The notes under the pieces are model-generated. The model did not search any database. It worked only from the letters and a program-made list of their open reading frames with translations, and had not been told where the DNA came from. The translations under genes and the position numbers were made by a program. Source: Bacteroidota bacterium (GTDB taxonomy: Bacteria; CLD3; SB21). Taken from it: a DNA stretch of 12,659 nucleotides. Shown piece after piece: positions 7,122-12,659 of the stretch; position 1 is the first letter of the stretch; the number at the start of each line of letters is the position of its first letter. The stretch spans positions 1-12,659 of the forward strand of contig JAGQUY010000237.1 of NCBI GenBank assembly GCA_020438245.1, written 5' to 3'.

Positions 7122-7325
7122 TCAAAGGTACTTCACATTAATAATGTTCCGTGCTGCGCATGTTGAACATATAAAAGCCGGATATGCCGAACCGTATGAC
7201 ACTTCGACCTCATGAAGTTGGCCACACTGCCTGCACCAATATCGGATGGATATCTTTTTTGAAAAGATAAGTCGTAAACTCTTAAAAAAATTAACCTTGA
7301 AAGTCGTTCTTGGCGCTGTAACCAT
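7122..7325 (-). CDS. Possible small zinc-ribbon protein
   Basis: This 67-residue frame starts at ATG 7325 and stops at TGA 7122. A basic N-terminal half (about residues 1-28) is followed by WCRQCG near residue 31 and ICSTC near residue 53, giving a C-x2-C...C-x2-C arrangement typical of a zinc ribbon, with aromatic residues next to the knuckles. It lies between the STAS terminator and the lipoprotein promoter, in a stretch otherwise lacking a gene. Against it: no convincing ribosome-binding site or promoter is visible. It may be a real small gene or a remnant; function is unknown. Other frames across the same DNA lack recognisable motifs. Confidence 0.42.
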   Translation of the reverse strand: MVTAPRTTFKVNFFKSLRLIFSKKISIRYWCRQCGQLHEVEVSYGSAYPAFICSTCAARNIINVKYL

Positions 7326-7402
7326 AACCGATTCACACTTTCAATTTCGATATTGCGGCAAAACTGCGAAAAACGGGAAGTCAAATGTGCGGTCAAAAGT
7401 GC

Positions 7403-7437
7403 AAAAAAAAAATGCTCCACCAGCGGGCGAAGCATTT
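7403..7437 (-). terminator. Rho-independent terminator of the STAS gene
   Basis: On the minus strand, AAATGCT (7437-7431) pairs with AGCATTT (7416-7410). Five further inner pairs (including U-G wobbles) close a 4-nt loop, making a 12-bp stem. A run of T residues (7412-7403) follows at once. It lies 24 nt after the STAS stop codon and has no T-run on the plus strand. Confidence 0.9.
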
Positions 7438-7461
7438 CAGATTTGGAAAATTTACCTTTGG

Positions 7462-8136
7462 CTAGCGATTCTTTCGGCCTTTCAGACGCTTTCGAACTTC
7501 GAACCATCCAATATTGGTGTAGCTGTACTCCGAAGAGTTCAGAATCTTTTTGATCTGCCAAGCACTTAATGTCGAGTTCTTGGACAATAAATGATCTATC
7601 TTTTCATCGACCGTCATGTCGTCAATGTCATGTTCAGCAGTTGCCGGCTCTTCCTCGGGTTCCGCTTCTTTTTCCTCAACCGATTCGGCAACCTGCGAAG
7701 AAGGCTTGCCCATCATGACCATTTGTGTTGTCGTGTCCCGAGGGGTTTGGCGTGGGGCGCTCAAAAGGGCCCCACCCGATTCCTTTACGAAGGCGTCGAC
7801 CGCGTCATCAATGGTATCATACGCTTTAAGAATATAATGGAACTCCAGCAACTCGAATACTTCATAAACTTCCGGTATCATGCGGACAAGCTTCAAGTCC
7901 CCGCTGTTCTCCTTGATGCCTTTGATTTCACTGATGAATATACCCCACCCTGCGCTGCTTATGTAGTCGACGTCACCCAGATCTACTATGATTCTGTACT
8001 GGTTCTTTTTTAACAACGACGACAACGACCTTTCCAGCTCTGACGAAGTAGTCGTATCAATATACCCGCCAACCTTGATTACACCGATGGAATCATTCGG
8101 TCCGGTATATTTGATCGTCGTTTGGATGCCCTCCAT
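7462..8136 (-). CDS. STAS-domain protein (anti-sigma-factor-antagonist type) with C-terminal extension
   Basis: Residues about 5-118 form a STAS domain related to SpoIIAA/RsbV, which binds or releases a partner-switching kinase or anti-sigma factor depending on serine phosphorylation. The signature is at DYISSAGWG; by alignment with SpoIIAA the phosphorylatable serine is Ser61. The domain is followed by an acidic, probably flexible linker (about 125-172, rich in Glu) and a basic C-terminal segment (about 174-224, ending KGRKNR) that looks helical and might bind a partner or nucleic acid. Classic antagonists are only about 110 residues, so the extension doubles the length. The ATG at 8136 follows AGGAG at proper spacing. 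It is a single-gene unit with its own promoter and terminator; no kinase, phosphatase or sigma factor lies nearby, so the pathway is unknown. Confidence 0.88.
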   Translation of the reverse strand: MEGIQTTIKYTGPNDSIGVIKVGGYIDTTTSSELERSLSSLLKKNQYRIIVDLGDVDYISSAGWGIFISEIKGIKENSGDLKLVRMIPEVYEVFELLEFHYILKAYDTIDDAVDAFVKESGGALLSAPRQTPRDTTTQMVMMGKPSSQVAESVEEKEAEPEEEPATAEHDIDDMTVDEKIDHLLSKNSTLSAWQIKKILNSSEYSYTNIGWFEVRKRLKGRKNR

Positions 8137-8193
8137 GTCAACTCCTGTTTAGTGAGAATGCCCGAAGAAAAAAATTGATTATGTGATAGTTTG

Positions 8194-8224
8194 TAAAACT
8201 ACGTTTTAGAGGCTAAATACGCAA
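8194..8224 (-). promoter_or_regulatory. Promoter of the STAS gene
   Basis: On the minus strand TTG (8224-8222) is followed after exactly 20 nt by TAGTTTTA (8201-8194), one base from TAnnTTTG. The predicted transcript starts about 50 nt before the STAS start codon. The assignment rests on the pattern, its spacing and its position. Confidence 0.5.
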
Positions 8225-8252
8225 GGTTTATTTGGCCTCCAATTGTTTGCCA

Positions 8253-8283
8253 TTGAATCTTTCACGCTTTTGTCGTACTGTTA
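8253..8283 (+). promoter_or_regulatory. Probable promoter of the galT operon
   Basis: TTG (8253-8255) is followed after 20 nt by TACTGTTA (8276-8283), one mismatch from TAnnTTTR, and gives a leader of about 25 nt before the galT ATG. An alternative, TTTG (8190-8193) with N20 and TAAATACG, is a weaker match. The region is divergent from the STAS promoter, so the two units may be co-regulated. Confidence 0.4.
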
Positions 8284-8315
8284 GTTGAATTTTGGGTCGT
8301 TCTTTGAGGTTTTTG

Positions 8316-9314
8316 ATGTCTGAATTGCGCAAGGATCCGATTGTGAGTCGGTGGGTAATTATTTCTCACGAACGCGGAAAACGACCATCTGACTTTCCAC
8401 CAATAGAAGAAAAAAAGAAAAACAAACACTGTCCCTTTTGTGAAGGGAGTGAATCCATCACGCCGCCCGAGATTCTGGCCCATAGGGCAGGTTCTCAACG
8501 CGATGAACCGGGATGGTCCCTACGTGTGGTTCCTAACAAGTATCCGGCTCTTCGGGTAGAAGAGCCCATGGACGCGCAAGGTGAAGGTCTATACGATATC
8601 ATGCCGGGAATCGGGGCCCACGAGGTCATTATAGAGACACCAAGACATGATCAGGAAATTACCGACCTTTCGGATGAACATTTCTATAACGTGTTAAGCG
8701 CATATAGGGATCGGATTCTGGATCTGAAGAAAGATATGAGGCTTCGATATATTTTGATTTTCAAGAACCGGGGATCAGCAGCTGGAGCCACCGTAGAGCA
8801 TACGCACTCACAGCTGATCGCGACACCGGTAGTTCCGAAAGCGGTGTCTGAGGAAATCGAAGGCTCCATTCAACATTATCGACTAAAAGAACGATGTATT
8901 TACTGTGATATCATTCATCAGGAACTCCGGGATCGAAAAAGAGTTGTCTTTGAGAGCGATCACTTCGTTGCCATTGAGCCCTTTGCCGCTCGCTTCCCTT
9001 TTGAAACATGGATCCTTCCAAAGCGACATCAAAGCCATTTTGAAAATGAGTCTTCGGGGAGCCTCAAAAGCCTTTCCCCAACTTTTTTAGAGGTACTGCG
9101 ACGCTTGGATGCCGCCTTGGACCGACCCCCGTACAACTACTTCCTGCACACGGCACCAGTAAACAAGTTTGATCAGCCCGAGTCTTACCATTGGCATCTG
9201 GAAATCGTTCCGAAGTTAACCAAGGTGGCCGGATTTGAGTGGGGAAGCGGCTTCTTCATCAACCCAACACCGCCCGAAGAAGCGGCCGAATATCTGAGAC
9301 AAATTAGAATCTAA
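8316..9314 (+). CDS. galT: GalT-family nucleotidyltransferase (UDP-hexose or ADP-glucose type)
   Basis: The 332-residue protein belongs to the HIT-superfamily galactose-1-phosphate uridylyltransferases, which exchange nucleotide groups between sugar phosphates through a nucleotidyl-histidine. The active site reads EHTHSQ: His164 is the expected nucleophile, in place of the usual HPHxQ. Likely zinc ligands are Cys39, Cys42 (CPFC), His111 and His162. A second CxxC at Cys194/Cys197 with later histidines (about 241, 292, 294) suggests a second zinc site, as in the plant ADP-glucose phosphorylase branch rather than E. coli GalT. The family ending GFFINPTPPEEAA is present. ATG 8316 has GAGG 6 nt upstream; a TTG at 8292 is less likely. 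It heads a three-gene operon, with a glycogen-synthase-like gene 24 nt downstream, so an ADP-glucose or glucan-related substrate is possible. Family is secure; substrate is not. Confidence 0.88.
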   Translation: MSELRKDPIVSRWVIISHERGKRPSDFPPIEEKKKNKHCPFCEGSESITPPEILAHRAGSQRDEPGWSLRVVPNKYPALRVEEPMDAQGEGLYDIMPGIGAHEVIIETPRHDQEITDLSDEHFYNVLSAYRDRILDLKKDMRLRYILIFKNRGSAAGATVEHTHSQLIATPVVPKAVSEEIEGSIQHYRLKERCIYCDIIHQELRDRKRVVFESDHFVAIEPFAARFPFETWILPKRHQSHFENESSGSLKSLSPTFLEVLRRLDAALDRPPYNYFLHTAPVNKFDQPESYHWHLEIVPKLTKVAGFEWGSGFFINPTPPEEAAEYLRQIRI

Positions 9315-9338
9315 GTGTGAATTAGGAGTCATACCCGT

Positions 9339-10790
9339 GTGAAGAAATCGAAAATCTTTTTTGTCACCGCAGAAGTATACCCGTTTGTTAAGGGCAGCCG
9401 TGGATCAGAATTTGCAGGCGCACTGCCGCCTTATGTTCAGGCACACGGGCCTGAAGTGCGTGTAATCATGCCAAAATACAGCATTATCAACGAGCGGAAA
9501 CATATCATCAGGGACATTATCCGGTTGAAAGACATCCCAATCACGATGCCGAGCGGCACCTTCCCCGTTTCCATCAAGTCCGGGTTCATCCCGGAAAGCA
9601 AGACGCAAATTTACTTCGCTGATTCTGAAAAGTACTTCAAGCGCTCGGATATGCTGCGGGATAAGAGAACCGGACAGTTTTTCAAGGACAACCATGAGCG
9701 CCTGCTGTTCTTGGCTAAATCTGCCATTGAAACTCTGAGGACTCTTGGATGGCAGCCAGACATCATTCATTGTTGCGATTGGCCTACCGGTCTTCTTCCT
9801 GCACTTGTTCGAGAAGAACAACAAAAAGGGTTCTTGAAGAAAACAGTGGTCACTTTTTCCATTACCGATTTTCATGAGTTAGGTCTTTTCGAAAAGAGCT
9901 TTGCATCCAAGGTGTTCGCGTCTTCTTCCGTGATAGAAACAGAAGATTGTGTCCATAAGAACAAGTTTTCTTTTCTTAAGTGTGCGCTCAAATATTCCGA
10001 CGCCGTTTCCATCGTGGATATTCATAAGTATCTGACTGACCTCGGAAAGCCCAACCCCGATTTTGAGGGAATCCTCAAGTCTGTCAAGTCGATATCAGAG
10101 GTTCCCTTTGCCGGCGACCATGGATTGTGGAATCCTGCAAGCAACAACACGCTATACAAAACGTTTACCAGTGAAAAACTGGAGAGAAAACAGACCAATA
10201 AAGAAGATTTCATCGAAGACAAACGAACCGGGTTCTCGGCGGAACAACCAATTCTTGGGATTCTTGCGGAAGATATTGAAAACCAACACAAGTCCATTGC
10301 CCAATTCTTGAAGGCTGTCCGAGATCAGTCTCTGCAAATTTTCATATTGGGTGACAAGAATCCGTCCTCCTATTCCACGATCAAGTCATTAATTCAGAAG
10401 AATGCAAATCACAAGGTTTATACGCTTCAAGATCCCGACGATTATTTTCGACCTAATTTCTTTGCAGTAAGCGACTTTCTATGGATTCCCGTGACAGACA
10501 AATTCAGCGAACTCTATTACTTCAACGCCGTTCGATACGGATGTATCCCCGTGGTGCCCAAGCAAGCGTACGCTGCCGGATACTTCGATGGAATTAAAGA
10601 CCGTGGGGGAAACGCGCTTGTTTACCAGGACGATCATGACCTCGCACGAAAAATCGAATCCGGCTTGGCGGTCTTTGAAACGAAAACACAGTGGGAGTCT
10701 CTGGTTAAGCGTTTAATGAAGAGCGACGTTTCCCTGGGAAAGCACCTCGCGCCTTATATCAAGTGGTACGAAAAAGCGCTAGCCAAGTAG
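9339..10790 (+). CDS. Glycogen/starch-synthase-like protein (GT5), probably catalytically inactive
   Basis: The 483-residue protein has the GT-B fold pattern of GT5 glycogen synthases: N-terminal FFVTAEVYPF, a region like the HDWHxGL motif near 146-152, LWNP near 263, and a C-terminal RYGCIPVV near 399-406. Catalytic positions are changed. The KTGGLADV loop reads KGSRGSEF (from 18). The HDWH positions read CDWP (146-149). The Ser-Arg of the SRL..QKG motif is Ala-Glu (310-311). The E-x7-E glutamate of the EPCG motif aligns with Lys388. It therefore probably lacks transferase activity and may bind glucan or sugar nucleotide, or regulate another enzyme. The GTG start at 9339 follows AGGAG 10 nt upstream. 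It sits between a GalT-family gene and a secreted peptidase gene, whose start overlaps its stop. A divergent but active transferase remains possible. Confidence 0.82.
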   Translation: MKKSKIFFVTAEVYPFVKGSRGSEFAGALPPYVQAHGPEVRVIMPKYSIINERKHIIRDIIRLKDIPITMPSGTFPVSIKSGFIPESKTQIYFADSEKYFKRSDMLRDKRTGQFFKDNHERLLFLAKSAIETLRTLGWQPDIIHCCDWPTGLLPALVREEQQKGFLKKTVVTFSITDFHELGLFEKSFASKVFASSSVIETEDCVHKNKFSFLKCALKYSDAVSIVDIHKYLTDLGKPNPDFEGILKSVKSISEVPFAGDHGLWNPASNNTLYKTFTSEKLERKQTNKEDFIEDKRTGFSAEQPILGILAEDIENQHKSIAQFLKAVRDQSLQIFILGDKNPSSYSTIKSLIQKNANHKVYTLQDPDDYFRPNFFAVSDFLWIPVTDKFSELYYFNAVRYGCIPVVPKQAYAAGYFDGIKDRGGNALVYQDDHDLARKIESGLAVFETKTQWESLVKRLMKSDVSLGKHLAPYIKWYEKALAK

Positions 10791-12532
10791 TGTCCCCTCT
10801 ACGATCCCTCGTCCTGGGCCTGTTCCTTCTTTTGACAGATCTGAGCGCTCAGGAAATTCATACTACCCTTTTTGTGAACATCCCAGACGATCGTTTGGAC
10901 GTGTCAATGAAAGTGCCGTCATTTGATGACGACGACGCAACTTTTTGCCTGCCTGCATGGGCACCCGGAAACTACAGGGTATTGAATTTTGGGAAGTGGA
11001 TTCAGGGATTCTCGGCACTGGATACTGCGGGACTACCCTTGCCGGTGATTCGTGTCGATATCAACACGTGGCACATCAAACAGGCCAGACGGCTTGCAAA
11101 CATCACTTATTCGGTCCTTGATATTCCGGAGGACAGCGTAGAGGCATTGCCCACGACCCTCAACGACCTGGACTCAAATTTGTTGTATTTTAATGCCACG
11201 ACCGTGTTCGGATATTTCACCAACAAATCAACTTCCAAGTACAATGTCAGATACCTTCTCCCCTCCGGCTGGCGCGTTTGGTGCGCATTACCGTTTGACA
11301 CAGTTTATCACGCGGATTCGTACGATCAATTGGTCGACTCGCCCGTACTTGCCGGCGACGGCCACCTGGAGACCGCTCGTTTCATGGTGGATAGCACGAC
11401 GTTCGAGTTTGTTGTATCGTCTGCCAGAGAGATACCGGTTGATTCGTTGATTGCCGTTACCGAGCCAGTCGTTCGTTTCCAAGCCAGTCTATTCGGTGGG
11501 TTACCATTCCGAACATATTTTTTTCTGATGGTCTTTTCGAATCACGGAACCCGTTTTGGAGCGCTTGAACACCGTGCATCGAGCGCATACTATCTTCCTC
11601 AGCCCTCCGCACAGAGAGATATAAGGACCTCTTTTTATTCCAGGGTCCTCGCACATGAGTTGTTTCATGCATGGCTTCCGAAGCGAATTCATCCCAAGGC
11701 TATTGAGGAATTAAACTACCAGGATTCACTTCGAATAAAGACGATGTGGGTGATCGAGGGCATTACAGAATACTATGCCAAGCTGTCGCTGGTCAGATCC
11801 GGAATTTTGCCTCCGAGTTATTTGTACCAGGAAATTCGCGGACTGGTGCTCGACAACCTTGAGGATAATTTGGAGACCCTCAGTTTGAGGTCGGCAGAGA
11901 CCGGTGTTGCTGCTCCCATGTATACCAAGGGCGCCCTCATGGGGTTGCTGATCGATATCGAAATTCGCCGCAAGACAAAGAACCGGAAATCGCTGGACGA
12001 TGTTTTGAAGTACATGGATAAACAAAATCGGGTTTACGACGACAACAACTTCTCCGGAGTGGTCAAAAAGGCCACGGGCGTAAACATTCAGACTATACTC
12101 AACGACTACGTCAAAGGATCGAAATATATTCCCGTAGAACCCTTCCTCCGTAGTGCCGGAATACGCTATGATTTTCTATACCGCCCGTTTTTCGGATGGA
12201 CCTTTGATGTTGATGAAGATAATCGGTTGTTTGTTACAACAACGACAAAGGAATCGACGAGTGACGACTTGAAATTGGAAAGCGGAGATATCATCCTGGA
12301 GATTCAACATCAAAAACTGATCGGCGATCTCGACCAGATCAGGGAATCGGTCGGAAGTCTCGAGCAACTCAAAGTAGGCGAATCGGTTCGACTCGTTGTC
12401 TTGCGCAATGATAAGACCTTGGAGTTACAATCCTCCGTAAGGGCTCATCCGACGCCTGAACTTCGGGTTGTGGAAAATACGAAGGCCTCGCCGGCAGAAA
12501 AAAAGATTCTCAATGGATTGCTTGGCAGGTGA
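10790..12532 (+). CDS. Secreted M61-family metallopeptidase with PDZ domain
   Basis: The protein is a probable periplasmic or secreted zinc aminopeptidase of the M61 (glycyl aminopeptidase) family. With GTG 10790 it has 580 residues. A signal peptide covers about 1-20 (cleavage after LSA). An N-terminal beta domain precedes the catalytic region: HELFH gives zinc ligands His289 and His293 with catalytic Glu290, and Glu323 in VIEGITEYY is the third ligand. A PDZ domain occupies about 470-550 (GDIILEI and following). The GTG overlaps the previous stop by one base (TAGTG), indicating translational coupling. A GTG at 10763 would extend it but spoil the signal peptide. No terminator is visible downstream. 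Substrates are unknown; the family favours N-terminal glycine or other small residues, which is family knowledge. Confidence 0.9.
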   Translation: MSPLRSLVLGLFLLLTDLSAQEIHTTLFVNIPDDRLDVSMKVPSFDDDDATFCLPAWAPGNYRVLNFGKWIQGFSALDTAGLPLPVIRVDINTWHIKQARRLANITYSVLDIPEDSVEALPTTLNDLDSNLLYFNATTVFGYFTNKSTSKYNVRYLLPSGWRVWCALPFDTVYHADSYDQLVDSPVLAGDGHLETARFMVDSTTFEFVVSSAREIPVDSLIAVTEPVVRFQASLFGGLPFRTYFFLMVFSNHGTRFGALEHRASSAYYLPQPSAQRDIRTSFYSRVLAHELFHAWLPKRIHPKAIEELNYQDSLRIKTMWVIEGITEYYAKLSLVRSGILPPSYLYQEIRGLVLDNLEDNLETLSLRSAETGVAAPMYTKGALMGLLIDIEIRRKTKNRKSLDDVLKYMDKQNRVYDDNNFSGVVKKATGVNIQTILNDYVKGSKYIPVEPFLRSAGIRYDFLYRPFFGWTFDVDEDNRLFVTTTTKESTSDDLKLESGDIILEIQHQKLIGDLDQIRESVGSLEQLKVGESVRLVVLRNDKTLELQSSVRAHPTPELRVVENTKASPAEKKILNGLLGR

Positions 12533-12541
12533 TAATTAGTG

Positions 12542-12572
12542 TTGCCAATAACCTCCTGTCCGCGTATATTTG
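12542..12572 (+). promoter_or_regulatory. Promoter of purS
   Basis: TTGCCA (12542-12547), 17 nt, then TATATT (12565-12570) fits a sigma-70 promoter. The same bases read as TTG-N20-TATATTTG, an exact match to the Bacteroidota -7 consensus TAnnTTTG. It lies 26 nt upstream of the purS ATG, so purS is transcribed independently of the peptidase operon. Confidence 0.7.
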
Positions 12573-12597
12573 CCCGCACTTTTTACTTTCAACCGGA

Positions 12598-12659
12598 ATG
12601 CTGACCGCAAAAATAAAAATAATGCCGAAACCGGGTGTTCTTGACCCCCAGGGAAAAAC
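12598..12659 (+). CDS. purS: PurS, phosphoribosylformylglycinamidine synthase subunit (5' end only)
   Basis: Only the first 20 codons and two bases are present. They encode MLTAKIKIMPKPG then VLDPQGK, matching the start of PurS, including the family's hallmark VLDPQGK. PurS is the small dimeric subunit that joins PurQ and PurL in FGAM synthase, the fourth step of de novo purine synthesis. The ATG at 12598 is preceded by only a weak ribosome-binding site (CCGGA) but by an excellent promoter. A separate PurS implies the three-subunit PurSQL enzyme, not the single long PurL of Gammaproteobacteria. The gene is cut by the window edge, and purQ and purL would be expected nearby. Confidence 0.85.
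   Translation, partial: MLTAKIKIMPKPGVLDPQGK

Noticed and set aside
7133..7561. A 142-codon minus-strand frame overlapping the STAS end and the zinc-ribbon candidate
   Set aside because: It runs through the STAS terminator and overlaps the STAS coding end in another frame; no motif is seen.
7246..7569. A 107-codon plus-strand open frame in the STAS-lipoprotein gap
   Set aside because: It is antisense to the terminator and the STAS end, with no family resemblance.
8292..8315. Upstream TTG start for the GalT-family protein
   Set aside because: The ATG at 8316 has a well-spaced GAGG and begins the conserved sequence directly.
12533..12597. Terminator after the M61 peptidase gene
   Set aside because: Only a short GGCA/TGCC pairing with a long loop and no T-run is present.

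Overview
The window is a gene-dense bacterial chromosome segment with moderate GC and short intergenic gaps. No insertion sequence, phage gene, tRNA, rRNA or CRISPR array was seen. Two features point to the FCB (Fibrobacteres-Chlorobi-Bacteroidetes) superphylum, probably outside the classical Bacteroidia. First, four intergenic regions carry a promoter-like pattern TTG-N20-TAnnTTTR, which resembles the Bacteroidota primary-sigma consensus (TTTG, about 20 nt, TAnnTTTG). Second, several genes nevertheless have strong Shine-Dalgarno sites such as AAGGAGG. The separate purS gene, outer-membrane-type lipoproteins and LysM protein fit a Gram-negative of this kind. The phylum call is inference.

Layout. 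(1) At 1-72 a hairpin terminator lies directly in front of a short metH (92-1909, +) that has only the homocysteine and methyl-folate domains. (2) A minus-strand block converges on it: phoH, a biosynthetic thiolase and a family-5 solute-binding lipoprotein (5731 down to 1906), with gaps of 0 and 4 nt. It overlaps metH tail to tail by 4 nt. (3) An envelope pair, a small coiled-coil lipoprotein followed by a double-LysM coiled-coil protein (6978 down to 5839), is driven by a clear promoter at 7040-7070 and closed by a terminator at 5761-5797. (4) A small possible zinc-ribbon gene lies at 7122-7325. Upstream of it is a STAS-domain protein (7462-8136) with its own promoter and a strong terminator. 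(5) Divergent from STAS, a plus-strand operon encodes a GalT/ADP-glucose-phosphorylase-type nucleotidyltransferase, a glycogen-synthase-like (GT5) protein that has lost its catalytic residues, and a secreted M61 peptidase with a PDZ domain. (6) A purS promoter and the first 20 codons of purS close the window.

The most notable items are the GT5 pseudoenzyme next to a sugar-nucleotide transferase; metH cut exactly at the boundary before its cobalamin module; the shared promoter architecture; the phoH start, where the good ribosome-binding site points to an ACG codon; and the Lpp-like lipoprotein paired with a LysM protein. All are proposed from sequence reading alone. No database search or structure prediction was run.
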